A stretch of 64,000 nt of DNA. Origin: Nocardia crassostreae. GTDB lineage: Bacteria; Actinomycetota; Actinomycetes; Mycobacteriales; Mycobacteriaceae. Numbering within the stretch: position 1 is the first letter of the stretch; the number at the start of each line of letters is the position of its first letter. The position numbers and the translations under genes are program-made. The stretch is taken from positions 1 to 64,000 of the forward strand of contig NZ_BDCH01000005.1 in NCBI RefSeq assembly GCF_001613405.1. The letters run 5' to 3'. Below the pieces are notes generated by a model that did no database searches, was not told where the DNA came from, and saw only the letters and a program-made list of their open reading frames with translations. This document shows, piece after piece, positions 20,100 to 30,724 of this stretch.

Positions 20100-21860
20100 C
20101 TAGATCGGGGTGTCGAAGAAGTTGGGCTGCCCGGCGGCATAGCGGGCGGCATCGAGCTGGCGGAAGGGTTCGAGCTCGGCCGCGCGGTAGAGCGAGAACA
20201 CCTTGCAGCGCGGGGCATCCGAACCGGCCACGTCGAGCAGTCTGTTGACCGCGGTCCGCGCCGATTCCGAGGCGCCCTCCATGGTCGCCAGATCCACCCC
20301 GGTGCGCACGTAATCGCCTGCCAGGAAGAGGTTTTCGATGGCGGGCCGATGGGACTCCGGCCGCAGCGCCCAGGACCCAGCGGTATTGATCAGCAGCGGA
20401 TCGGCATTCACATTGCGGCGGTTGGCGGCATCCCAGGTAATGCCGGTGTCCAGGAACCAGGAGTGCAGATCGTCATCGCGCAGCAGATCCTCGCGATCGT
20501 TGAGGTGCGCTTGCAGCTGCGCCCAGACCTCGCGGGCGATTTCGTCGTGGGTGCATTCCTTGGCGGGTTTGCCGTACAGGATGCCGGGCGTGTTCCAGTC
20601 GGAGATGTCGACCGACAGGCGGTCCCGCACCGTGCCGTCGCCCAGGTCCGACATGGGGGTGCGGTTCCAGAACTGGTTCTGCGCAATGGAGGTCAGCGAC
20701 CACGGGGAATCCACATAGGCGGCATGGCCGCGGACGATATTGGTCGGGTTCTTCAGGAAGAACTGGATGCCGGTCATCCAGTCCACGACCAGTTGGCTCA
20801 TGCCCGCCAATTCCGGTCGCAGCGCCAGGATTTCGGGTGTCCACAGGGTGCGGGCGACCTCGACCGGCATGGCGGCCACGAAATGGTCGGCCTCGATCAA
20901 CGTGCCGTCGGCGGTGCGGGCTGCCGAAATACGCCCGCCGTCCAGTTCCAGGCCGCGCACGTCCGCCCGCACGAATTCGACGCCCAGCTCGCGCAGCAGG
21001 GCCGTCCACGGATCGATCCAGGATTCGGTGGTGGCGCCGTTCAGCAGCCGGTCCAGCGGGCCGTCATTGGCGATCTCGAGCGGATTGCCCAGGAACTGTT
21101 CGCCCATATTGCCGATGGTGCGGGTGCTGGCCAGATCATCCTTGGCGGCCACCAGCAGGGTGGTCAGCGTGCGCGAGAGCAGCATGCGGAATTCCTTGGA
21201 CCGCTGTCCCGCGCCGACGTACTCCTTCCAGGAGATGTCGTCCCACTGACCGCCGCGGCGGGCATCGCAGCTGGAGTTGAAGACCAGCAGGCGATTGGCG
21301 AAGAACAGGGCGTCGGCGGTCGGCATCTTGGCCGAGGTGGAGATGGCCGAGCCGACGGTCTCGCGGAATTGGTCCGGGGTGGCCCAGGTTGTGAAGGCCT
21401 TGCCCAGCGGCAGGATGACATCGTCGGCGTCGCGGCGGGAGAAGCGGGCCTCCGGGGCGGCGACCAGGTTGTCCCACACGCCATTGACGTTGCCCGCGAA
21501 GGGAATTCGCCGCATGGTGTCCGGGAGGTGGCGGTAGAAGCCGGGGAAGAAGCGGAAGCCGTGCTCGCCCCACAGCTCCGGGCGGCCGTCGCGGGCGCTG
21601 CCGGGCACCCGAATGCTGCGCGCCTGACCGCCCAGCGCCCGGCGCTCGTACACGGTCACCGCCAAACCGCGCTCGGCCAGTTCGTGCGCGGCGGTCAGGC
21701 CCGCCACACCGCCGCCCAGTACGGCCACCCGACGGCCCGGTGCGGCGACGGCCGAGGTGGGGCGCAGTGCGCCCGTCGTCGCCGCCCCCGCCACAGCCCC
21801 CGCCGCCACCGCGCCACGCAGCACCGTCCGCCGCGTGACGGACCTCCGCTGTCCTGCCAT
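20100..21860 (-). CDS. Tat-exported FAD-dependent amine oxidase/phytoene dehydrogenase-like oxidoreductase
   Basis: A 586-residue flavoprotein with a twin-arginine leader (SVTRRTVLRGAVAAGAVAG) and the FAD motif VAVLGGGVAGLTAAHELAERG. The C-terminal LFLAGDYVRTGVDLATMEGASESAR is the signature of the amine oxidase/hydroxysqualene dehydroxylase superfamily. The longer open frame to 22151 runs through the neighbouring gene and is not coding; GGGAGG 8 bases before ATG 21860 fixes the start. That ribosome site lies inside a hairpin. The substrate is unknown; no squalene or carotenoid genes are adjacent. Confidence 0.85.
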   Translation of the reverse strand: MAGQRRSVTRRTVLRGAVAAGAVAGAATTGALRPTSAVAAPGRRVAVLGGGVAGLTAAHELAERGLAVTVYERRALGGQARSIRVPGSARDGRPELWGEHGFRFFPGFYRHLPDTMRRIPFAGNVNGVWDNLVAAPEARFSRRDADDVILPLGKAFTTWATPDQFRETVGSAISTSAKMPTADALFFANRLLVFNSSCDARRGGQWDDISWKEYVGAGQRSKEFRMLLSRTLTTLLVAAKDDLASTRTIGNMGEQFLGNPLEIANDGPLDRLLNGATTESWIDPWTALLRELGVEFVRADVRGLELDGGRISAARTADGTLIEADHFVAAMPVEVARTLWTPEILALRPELAGMSQLVVDWMTGIQFFLKNPTNIVRGHAAYVDSPWSLTSIAQNQFWNRTPMSDLGDGTVRDRLSVDISDWNTPGILYGKPAKECTHDEIAREVWAQLQAHLNDREDLLRDDDLHSWFLDTGITWDAANRRNVNADPLLINTAGSWALRPESHRPAIENLFLAGDYVRTGVDLATMEGASESARTAVNRLLDVAGSDAPRCKVFSLYRAAELEPFRQLDAARYAAGQPNFFDTPI

Positions 21861-21868
21861 CCCTGCTA

Positions 21869-21885
21869 CCTCCCACGCTGGGAGG
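21869..21885 (-). promoter_or_regulatory. Hairpin sequestering the ribosome site of the FAD oxidoreductase
   Basis: A perfect 7-bp stem CCTCCCA-GCG-TGGGAGG (minus strand). The 3' arm contains the GGGAGG Shine-Dalgarno of the gene starting at 21860. It lies between the EamA stop and this start and could act as a translation control or weak terminator. Confidence 0.45.
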
Positions 21886-21889
21886 AATC

Positions 21890-22816
21890 CTAAGCAGCGG
21901 GAACCGGCACCGGGTCCGGAGGGGTGATCTTTTTCGGACCGAGAATTCTGAACCGCTCCGGGATAGCTATCCGGCTGCCCGCCGAGGTGGCCGTGAACGC
22001 ACCCGCGATCACGATGAGCGCGCCCAGCAGCGACAGGGCCGAGGGGGTCTCGTTCAGGAAGGCCCAGGAGGCGCCGATGCCCACCACCGGGACCAGCAGC
22101 GAGAGCGGGGCGACCGTGCCCGCCGGATAGCGGCTCATCAGATAGGTCCACAGACCCGAGCCCGCAATAGTCCCGAGCAGCACGATGTAGGCGAGCGCCG
22201 CGAAGGCGGGCCAGCCGCTCGGCGAGAAGGACGCGGCCAGATCACGCCAGCCGGTGGTGGGGCCCTCGGTCAGCGCGGAGAGCGCGAACATCGGAATGGG
22301 CGGCACCACGGCCATCCACAGTGTGAGGTGCAGCGGGTTCACGCCTTCGGCGCCCGCGACCGCCAGCCGCGACCCGATATTGCCGAAGGCCCAGACCAAT
22401 CCGGCCGCGAGGGTCAGCAACAGGGGCAGCAGGGCGGCGTGGTGCGCCCGATCCCAGCCGATGACCGTCATGCCCGCCATGGCGACCGCTATGCCCAGCA
22501 ATTGGATTCCACGCATGCGCTCCCTCAGGAACAGCGCGCCCAGCAGCGCCGTGAACGGCGCCGAGGACTGCAACACCAGCGAGGACAGACCGGTCGGCAT
22601 GCCAGCGCGCATGGCGGTGAACAGGAATGCGAACTGCAGGATCCCGAATCCGGTGCCGTACAACAGCAACCACCGCCACGGCACATTCGGCCGCGGGATG
22701 AAGAAGAGCACCGGCACCGCAATGACCGCGAATCGCAGCCCCGCGAAGAAGAACGGCGGGAAGTGGTCCAGACCCACCCGGATGGCGAGGAAGTTCAACC
22801 CCCACAACACCACCAC
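21890..22816 (-). CDS. EamA/DMT-family exporter, apparent premature stop at codon 4 of the natural start
   Basis: A drug/metabolite transporter with two EamA repeats and about 10 membrane helices (for example VVLWGLNFLAIRVGLDHF and ASWAFLNETPSALSLLGALI). Such proteins export amino acids or other metabolites; the substrate is unknown. The natural start seems to be ATG 22849, reading MTN-stop-DRLLGLA and then the listed protein. The in-frame TGA at 22840-22838 would be CGA or TGG in an intact gene. Initiation at GTG 22816 or 22813 could still give a nearly complete first helix. It is divergent from a LysR gene. Confidence 0.82.
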   Translation of the reverse strand: MVVLWGLNFLAIRVGLDHFPPFFFAGLRFAVIAVPVLFFIPRPNVPWRWLLLYGTGFGILQFAFLFTAMRAGMPTGLSSLVLQSSAPFTALLGALFLRERMRGIQLLGIAVAMAGMTVIGWDRAHHAALLPLLLTLAAGLVWAFGNIGSRLAVAGAEGVNPLHLTLWMAVVPPIPMFALSALTEGPTTGWRDLAASFSPSGWPAFAALAYIVLLGTIAGSGLWTYLMSRYPAGTVAPLSLLVPVVGIGASWAFLNETPSALSLLGALIVIAGAFTATSAGSRIAIPERFRILGPKKITPPDPVPVPAA

Positions 22817-22871
22817 GGCGAGTCCGAGCAGGCGATCTCAATTGGTCATACCCAGAATCTTCCGACCACTG

Positions 22872-22926
22872 ATAGGTAAGAACAATCGAATAATTCTGCA
22901 CCAATAATGTAGTAGAACTTACCTAT
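22872..22926. promoter_or_regulatory. Long-spaced dyad in the EamA-LysR divergent promoter region
   Basis: ATAGGTAAG (22872-22880) and its exact complement CTTACCTAT (22918-22926) flank 37 AT-rich bases that include possible -10 elements in both directions. The arrangement suits a regulator acting on both divergent promoters, most simply the LysR product itself. The right arm overlaps the upstream ATG at 22925, arguing that this ATG is not the normal start. Confidence 0.5.
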
Positions 22927-23224
22927 GCCGCAGGCCGACCCGCCCCACCCCGCGGACCCGAACCCGCCCCGCGCCGTCCCTCCACCTCGACGCATCGCGG
23001 CGTCGCCCCACCCTGCCACCGGGCAAACCGGTCAGGGGGCCGAATCGAGCGGTCCGAGCGCCTCCGGCGACAACCCCGCCTCCACCGGCCGGGCGCCACT
23101 CAAAACCATGGGGCCTTCGAGTCATCGACCGCCGACGACGCCACGCAAGATCCCCGCGATGGCCGAGGCGGTCGGGGCGGCGGATGGGACAGGCGGCATC
23201 GGCGCACAGGCGGGCGGCCCGCTC

Positions 23225-24118
23225 ATGTCCGTCGAGCGATTGCGGGTGTTGCGGGAATTGGCGGATCGGGGGACGGTCGCCGCTGTGGCGCAGGCGCTTT
23301 CGATGACGCCGTCGGCGGTGTCGCAGCAACTGAAGGTGCTGGCGCGGGAGGCGGGGGTGGCGCTGCTGGAGCCCGACGGGCGGCGGGTGCGGCTCACCGA
23401 TGCGGGGCGGGCGCTGGTCATGCGGGCCGATGAGGTGCTGGCGGCCATGGAGCGGGCCGCGGCCGAGATGGCGTCGTATCGCGGGTCGCCGCGGGGGCAG
23501 GTGCGGGTGGCGCTGTTCCCGTCCGGGGCGGCGCTGCTGTTGCCGCACGTGCTGGCGGAATTGAAGGACAGCGGGGTGGACATGGTGGCACGGGACGAGG
23601 ACGTGCCGCCCATCGAAGTGCCGCGACTGCTGGCCGATTACGACGTGGTGCTGACACATCGCGACGAACGCGGGCCGTCGCCCGGTGGGCCGCGGGTGCA
23701 TTCGCGGGTACTCATGCGGGAGCCGATCGATGTGCTGGTCGCGCCGGATCATCGGCTCGCGCGCAATGGGGCCGTGGTGCCCGCCGAGCTGGCCGACGAG
23801 ACCTGGCTGAGCGTGCGGGGCGGGTTCCCGGTGGACGACGTGCTGCGGTCGATCGCCACGGTGACCAGCGTGCAACCGCGGATCGCCCAGCGCCTCAACG
23901 ACTTCACCGTCATCGAGGCCCTGGTCGCCTCCGGCTACGGCGTCGCCCTCATGCCCCGCTACGCCAGCCGCAATCCGGATTTGGTGCTGCTGCGCCTGGC
24001 CGGGGTGCGCGCCGCCCGGCTCTACGATCTGGCCACGCGCCCGCACGCCGAGAAACGCCCGGCCGTGGCCACGGTGCTGGCGGCCTTCCGCGCCGCCGCG
24101 CAGAAGGCCACCGCCTAG
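23225..24118 (+). CDS. LysR-type transcriptional regulator
   Basis: A 297-residue regulator. The N-terminal helix-turn-helix (SVERLRVLRELADRG, then ALSMTPSAVSQQLKVLAREAG) is followed by the periplasmic-binding-like effector domain (about 90-290). The frame is open back to ATG 22925, which would add 100 Pro/Ala/Gly-rich residues with no match to the family, so ATG 23225 is chosen. The 375 bases before it contain the long-spaced dyad and nothing else recognisable. The divergent EamA exporter is the likely target. Confidence 0.85.
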   Translation: MSVERLRVLRELADRGTVAAVAQALSMTPSAVSQQLKVLAREAGVALLEPDGRRVRLTDAGRALVMRADEVLAAMERAAAEMASYRGSPRGQVRVALFPSGAALLLPHVLAELKDSGVDMVARDEDVPPIEVPRLLADYDVVLTHRDERGPSPGGPRVHSRVLMREPIDVLVAPDHRLARNGAVVPAELADETWLSVRGGFPVDDVLRSIATVTSVQPRIAQRLNDFTVIEALVASGYGVALMPRYASRNPDLVLLRLAGVRAARLYDLATRPHAEKRPAVATVLAAFRAAAQKATA

Positions 24119-24121
24119 GGC

Positions 24122-25748
24122 TCAGCGCTGAGGCGGGTAGCCCTGCTGGGCGGCGTGGTAGCCGAAGTCGTCGGCGACCATGGCGGCCAGTTCCAAAAGG
24201 GCCCGGCGGGTGGGCTTGGAGACCAGTTCCAGATCGATCTCCGCGCCCTCGGCCAGGTGGTCGTCGAAGGGGACGACCTGCACGGCGCGGGTGCGGTCCA
24301 GGAACAGCTTGCGCAGCTGATCCAGGTCGACCGTGGAGGAACCCTTACGAGAAGCGTTGACCACCACCACGGTTCGCTCCACCAGCTTGTGGTAGCCGTG
24401 GTGGTCGAGCCAGTCCAGGGTGGCCGAGGCGCTGCGCGCGCCGTCGATGGCCGGGGAGGTGACCAGCACCAGGGAGCTGGCCATATCCAGGACGCCGGAC
24501 ATGGCCGAGTGCATGAGTCCGGTACCGCAGTCGGTCAGGATGATGTTGTAGAACTGCTGCAGGATGCCGATGGCCTTGCGGTAGTCGGCCTCGCTGAACG
24601 CCTCCGACACCGCCGGATCCTGTTCGGACGCACGCACTTCCAGACGGCTCGGGGCCTGGGAAGTGTGTGCGCGCACATCGGAGTAGCGGGTGATGTGGGT
24701 GTCCTCCAACAGGTTTCGCACCGTGGAGCGCGTCTGCCGGGGCACCCGGTGGGCCAGCGTGCCCAGGTCCGGATTGGCGTCGATGGCGATGACGCGGTCA
24801 CCGCGCAGTGAGGAGAAGGTGGAGCCGAGACCGACCGTGGTGGTGGTCTTTCCGACGCCGCCCTTGAGCGACAGGATGGCGATCCGGTAGTCGCCGCGCA
24901 CCGGCTGGTTCACCCGGTCCACCAGCTGCCGGTACACCACATCCGCCGACGATTCGCCCGGATTGATCATGCCGCCGGACGCCTTGTGCACGGCGCGGCG
25001 CCATCCGCTGCGCGGCGCCTTGCGGGCCCGCTTGAGCAGGTTCAGATCATTGACCGAATGCCCCGGCTGCGGATGCTGCTGCCCGAACGCCTGCGGCGGC
25101 TGCTGCTGAAAACCCTGCGGCGGCTGCTGATTCCAGCCCGGCTGCGGAAAGCCCGACGGCTGACCGAAGCCCGGCTGCGACTGCTCGACCGGCGGTTGCG
25201 GTTGCGGCGGCGCGGGCGGCGGTGGCGACCAGCTGTAGATGGGCGCACCCGGCTGATCGGGCCCGGGCGGGAACTGCCCCTGCGACGGCCCGCCGAACTG
25301 CCCCGGCTCGGGCTGCTCACCCTGCGGCTGATCCGGGAAGACCCGGCGAACGGCCCCTCGGCCCCATTCGGGCCACCCTGGAACGGACCGCCGTACGGCC
25401 CGCCCGGGAACGGCGAAGCGCCTTCCGGCCCTCCGGCAAACGGATTCGGCCCGCTACCCGGCCCGTACGGTCCCGGCGCGAACGGATTCGGCCCGTCACC
25501 CGGCCCGGGCGGCGGGAAACCCCCGGCCCGGCCCCATCAGGCGAGAAGACCGTCGTCTGGTCGATCGAATCCGGAACCGGCGGAAAGAACCCGGACCCCT
25601 GCTGCTCCGCCTCGTCCCGGCTGTCCTGCTCGGCGGATTCGTCCTGCTCCGGCTTCCCGGAGGCGCGTTCCGCCGCCTCGAGGTCGTCGGAATCCACCGG
25701 CGACCCCAACTCGGGCTGCGAGGTCGAATTCTGATCTTTCGTGGTCAC
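24122..25748 (-). CDS. MinD/ParA-like ATPase with Pro/Gly/Gln-rich N-terminus (EspI-like), frame broken twice
   Basis: The C-terminal ~290 residues (24122-24991) are a complete MinD-type ATPase: deviant Walker A SLKGGVGKTTTT, switch IILTDCGTG, and SSLVLVTSPAIDGARSASA. Upstream, the frame continues through LNLLKRARKAPRSGWRRAVHK and a Pro/Gln repeat tract. The N-terminus (MTTKDQNSTSQPELGSPVD, start 25748) is acidic and disordered. These parts lie in three frames; single missing G/C bases near 25520-25524 and 25341-25344 would join them into one protein of about 540 residues. This resembles mycobacterial EspI-type proteins of type VII secretion loci, though no ESX genes are nearby. Confidence 0.75.
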
Positions 25749-25972
25749 GTGTCCCCCATCTGTTCGACCGCTCGAACAGAGAGCTCGGCGCTAATGCGCA
25801 CCAACGCTAGCAGTTCCGCCTCTCCGAGACATTAGCGCCCGGCTAAGAGCCGTGACCGACCCCACACGCGTGGCTGCGGTCAGGTGCCGAACCGATTTTG
25901 GACGTACCCGACGAGTTACCCGGCCCTCACGAAATCAGTTGTCACGTTTGGAGGACCGGGTATGTCGTTAGC

Positions 25973-27778
<1,806 letters not shown>

Positions 27779-27817
27779 TTATCTCCGAGAGTGTGGCTGG
27801 ATCCCAGGGTTGGGGTA

Positions 27818-27873
27818 GACCGGCACGACTAACACCCGCGACGGGAGCCAGTCCGTATCAGAACCCGTCGCGG
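27818..27873 (-). promoter_or_regulatory. leuA leader pseudoknot, LEU-element-like
   Basis: On the minus strand, CCGCGACGGG (27873-27864) pairs with CCCGTCGCGG (27845-27836) with an 18-base loop. Within the loop, GACTGGC (27853-27847) pairs with downstream GCCGGTC (27824-27818, one G-U), making an H-type pseudoknot. The first arm overlaps the last codons of the leader peptide. A conserved pseudoknot called the LEU element has been described before actinobacterial leuA; the position fits. No T-run is seen, so translational control is more likely than transcription termination. Confidence 0.7.
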
Positions 27874-27902
27874 CGGCCGAGGAGAAGAAGTGCCCGCTGC
27901 AT
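27858..27902 (-). CDS. leuA leader peptide (MQRALLLLGRRDGF)
   Basis: A 14-codon ORF 85 bases before leuA with four consecutive leucine codons CTT CTT CTC CTC. None is the CTG that dominates the surrounding genes, so they would be slow to decode when leucyl-tRNA is short. TAAACT lies 11 bases before its ATG and no ribosome site is visible, so it may be read leaderless. Its 3' half forms one arm of the pseudoknot. The ORF is too short for routine gene finding; the leucine run and location are the evidence. Confidence 0.75.
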   Translation of the reverse strand: MQRALLLLGRRDGF

Positions 27903-28145
27903 GATGATCGGAGTTTACAGGGCGGCAATACGCCCCTGGAACCCGGGGAGGCACGTGCCACACCACTGTGCCGCGCCGTATGGGCTGCTCGGCGCGTCCC
28001 CGGAAGGCTTCGCCGCGACGGCGGCCCGCATCGGAAGAATTCCACCGCACCCGCCCGGCAATCGAATTCGTCCTACCACTAGCGTCCCGCAGGGGAACCA
28101 CGCTTGTACGGGCCCGGCCCGACGGGACGTCGAAGGATTGCTGCA

Positions 28146-28904
28146 ATGACCTTGATCGAACAGCTGGCCGTGCTCGGCGCGGGCGTCGCGGCCGGCTGCA
28201 TCAACACCATCGTGGGGTCGGGGACCCTGATCACCTTCCCGGTGCTGCTGGCGCTCGGCTATCCGCCGGTGACCGCGAACGTGTCGAATACGGTCGGCCT
28301 GGTGCCGGGCGGGCTGAGCGGCGTGTACGGCTATCGGCGGGAACTGGCCGGGCAGTGCGCCCGGCTCATCCGGCTCGGCACCGCGTCCCTGCTGGGCGGC
28401 GCGCTCGGCGCGGTGCTGCTGCTGACCCTGCCCGCGGGCGCGTTCAAGGCCATCGTGCCGGTGCTGATCATCATGGCGCTGGTGCTGGTGGTGGTGCAGC
28501 CGCGCGTCTCGGCATGGGTCAAGCGGCGCCAGGACGGCGCCATGCCCGAGCACGGCGGCCCGCTGCTGTTCGCCGCGGTCTTCGCCACCGGCATCTACGG
28601 CGGCTATTTCGGTGCGGCCCAAGGCGTTCTGCTGATCGGCCTGCTCGGCATCTTCGTGCACGACGAACTACAGCGCCTGAACGGCGTGAAGAACTTCCTC
28701 GCGCTGCTGGTGAACGCGCTGTCCGCGGGGATCTTCATCATCATCGCCGATATCGCCTGGCAGGCCGCGGCGTTGATCGCCGTCGGCTCCATCCTGGGCG
28801 GTCAGATCGGCGCCCGGGTGGGCCGGAAGATGCCGCCGACCATCCTGCACGGCGTCATCGTGGTGGTCGGCCTGATCGCCGTCGCCCGGTTGCTGTTCGC
28901 GTAA
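28146..28904 (+). CDS. TauE/SafE-family anion or sulfite exporter-like permease
   Basis: A 252-residue membrane protein with about eight helices in two similar halves. The N-terminal half has GVAAGCINTIVGSGTLITFPVLL and the second half YGGYFGAAQGVLLIGLLG, both hallmark TauE/SafE segments. Members move sulfite, sulfonates or other organic anions; no substrate gene is linked here. GAAGGA lies 6 bases before the ATG. The SDR gene follows 41 bases later on the same strand. Confidence 0.9.
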   Translation: MTLIEQLAVLGAGVAAGCINTIVGSGTLITFPVLLALGYPPVTANVSNTVGLVPGGLSGVYGYRRELAGQCARLIRLGTASLLGGALGAVLLLTLPAGAFKAIVPVLIIMALVLVVVQPRVSAWVKRRQDGAMPEHGGPLLFAAVFATGIYGGYFGAAQGVLLIGLLGIFVHDELQRLNGVKNFLALLVNALSAGIFIIIADIAWQAAALIAVGSILGGQIGARVGRKMPPTILHGVIVVVGLIAVARLLFA

Positions 28905-28945
28905 ACGCCCGCCCGGCCGCACGATCCGGCCCGCAGAATCGGACC

Positions 28946-29719
28946 ATGACGCACGCATATGTGGTGACCGGCGGTGGACGCGGCGTGGGTCGGACCATCG
29001 CGGAGCGGCTGCTCGACGACGGGCAGGCTGTGGTGATCATCGAATTCGAGGCGCGGATCCTGGACTGGACGCACGGTCATCGCGCCGGATCCCGGTTGCG
29101 CACGGTCGTCGGGGATGCCGCCGACGAGACGGTGACCGCCCGGGCCGCTGATCTCGCGCAGGAGGCCGGTCGGTTCGCTGGCTGGGTGAACAATGCCGCC
29201 GTATTCCGTGACGCGGCACTGGATTCCGCGCCGCCGCGGGAGGTGCTGAATCTGATCGCCCGGAATTTCGAACCGGTGGTGGTCGGCTGCGCGACCGCGG
29301 TGCGCCGGTGGCTGGAGCTCGGCCTTCCGGGCGCCATCGTGAATGTGTCCTCGCATCAAGCGCAGCGGGCGGTGCGCGGCGCACTGCCGTACGCGACGGC
29401 CAAGGCCGCCACCGAGGGCTTCACACGGGCGCTGGCCGCGGACTACGGCGCGCACGGAATCCGCGCGAATGCGGTTGCGCTCGGCTCTATTTCAACCGAA
29501 CGGTACGAGGAATTCCTGGCGGCGCGGCCGCCCGCGGGCGCGGCCGCGGTCGCGGCGGATATGGCCCGGCTGCACCCGATCGAGCGGGTCGGGCAACCCG
29601 GCGAAGTCGCGTCGGCCGTCGCCTATCTGCTGTCCGATCAGGCGAGCTTCATTACCGGCGCGGTCCTGCCCGTGGACGGCGGCCGCGCCGCCACCGGCCA
29701 GGATCCGGAAGCGCGCTGA
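28946..29719 (+). CDS. Short-chain dehydrogenase/reductase
   Basis: A 257-residue Rossmann-fold oxidoreductase of classical SDR type. Motifs are TGGGRGVG (8-15) for NAD(P), WVNNAAV, catalytic Ser135/136 in NVSSHQAQ and Tyr149/Lys153 in YATAK, with the C-terminal FITGAVLPVDGGR. A much longer open frame extends upstream through the TauE gene, but only the part from ATG 28946 has SDR character. The substrate is unknown. It ends 16 bases from the converging metallopeptidase gene. Confidence 0.9.
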   Translation: MTHAYVVTGGGRGVGRTIAERLLDDGQAVVIIEFEARILDWTHGHRAGSRLRTVVGDAADETVTARAADLAQEAGRFAGWVNNAAVFRDAALDSAPPREVLNLIARNFEPVVVGCATAVRRWLELGLPGAIVNVSSHQAQRAVRGALPYATAKAATEGFTRALAADYGAHGIRANAVALGSISTERYEEFLAARPPAGAAAVAADMARLHPIERVGQPGEVASAVAYLLSDQASFITGAVLPVDGGRAATGQDPEAR

Positions 29720-29735
29720 ACCGTGCCGATCCGCC

Positions 29736-30722
29736 TCAATGCTGATCCGCCGCGGCGCAGCGGTCGTGGATGAAGCGCATCTTGTCGAGTACCGGATCGG
29801 CGAGGACGAAGGGGTAGAGATCGTGATGCCCCATGGAGCGATTCACCATGTTCAGCGCCCAGGCCAGGGGCAGCCAGAGGTCGACGATGCGGCCGAAGGC
29901 GGCCGGGCCGGACTGCGGGCGATCGAGAGTCGCACCGGCGGGTGCGAAGCCGAATGCGGCGGCGGTGTCGAGAGTGTCGCGTATGTGCAGGTAGTGGGCG
30001 AAGGTTTCGGCCCAGTCCTCGGCCGGATGCATGGTGGCGTAGGAGGAGACGTACGCCGATTCCCACTGCGGCGGAGCGCCTTCGGCGTAGTGCCGCTCCA
30101 GGGCTTGCCGGTAGTCGGCGAACGGATCGCCGAACAGGTCGCGGAAGTGCTTCAGATCGGCGTCGGCGGACACCAGGACCGGGAAGTAGTAGTGGCCGAT
30201 CTCGTGGCGGAAGTGACCGAGCAGGGTGCGGTAGGGCTCGTCCATCTCGACGCGGAGCTGTTCGCGGTGCAGATCGTCGCCCTCGGCGAGATCGAGGGTG
30301 ATGACGCCGTTCTCGTGGCCGGTGGTGACCTTCCGATCCGCGCTGGACAGCAGATCGAAGGCCAGGCCGTGCCCGGGATCGAGTTCGCGGCCGATCAGGG
30401 GCAGGCCGAGTTCGGCGAGTTCCAGTACCAGACGGCGCTTGGCCGACTCGGCCTCGGCGAAGGCGGGCAGCCCCGCGACGTCGGAGTCGGCCGGGCGGGT
30501 GCGGGTGAGTCGGCAGGACTGGCACAGCATCGGTCCGCCATTGCTGGGCACCAGCCAATTGCATTCCGCCACATGCTGGTTGGCGCAGAGCCGGGACCCA
30601 TGATCGACGACCACGATGGCGCGCTCGGCGAGGCTGAAACCGAGCGGGCTGCCGCAGGCCAGGCACAGCGAATTCTCGAAGGCCAGTTGTTGACCGCATT
30701 GGGGACAGCTGAAATCACGCAC
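29736..30722 (-). CDS. Zinc-ribbon putative metallopeptidase (Rv2568c-like)
   Basis: A 328-residue protein, last gene of the four-gene amidoligase/transglutaminase operon. The N-terminus has two zinc-ribbon-like pairs, CPQC (6-9) and CLAC (20-23), plus a further C..C set ending CQSC (67-70). The peptidase part contains HEIGH (173-177) with downstream PAEDWAETFAHY supplying the likely third ligand. No signal peptide, so it is cytoplasmic. It starts with GTG 2 bases after the transglutaminase stop, with GAGGGG just upstream. It resembles M. tuberculosis Rv2568c. The substrate is unknown; it may cleave or trim the product of the upstream enzymes. Confidence 0.85.
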   Translation of the reverse strand: MRDFSCPQCGQQLAFENSLCLACGSPLGFSLAERAIVVVDHGSRLCANQHVAECNWLVPSNGGPMLCQSCRLTRTRPADSDVAGLPAFAEAESAKRRLVLELAELGLPLIGRELDPGHGLAFDLLSSADRKVTTGHENGVITLDLAEGDDLHREQLRVEMDEPYRTLLGHFRHEIGHYYFPVLVSADADLKHFRDLFGDPFADYRQALERHYAEGAPPQWESAYVSSYATMHPAEDWAETFAHYLHIRDTLDTAAAFGFAPAGATLDRPQSGPAAFGRIVDLWLPLAWALNMVNRSMGHHDLYPFVLADPVLDKMRFIHDRCAAADQH

Positions 30723-30724
30723 GG

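Noticed and set aside
20100..22849. Biosynthetic cluster for terpenoids
   Set aside because: The phytoene-dehydrogenase-like enzyme has no prenyl transferase, cyclase or synthase neighbours; the adjacent genes are unrelated.
22925..23224. N-terminal 100-residue extension of the LysR regulator
   Set aside because: It is Pro/Ala/Gly-rich with no family match, and its ATG lies inside a dyad operator; kept only as an alternative start.
27968..28945. Plus-strand extension of the SDR frame through the TauE gene
   Set aside because: The translation is Arg/Gly-rich and lacks any domain; the TauE permease occupies this DNA in another frame.
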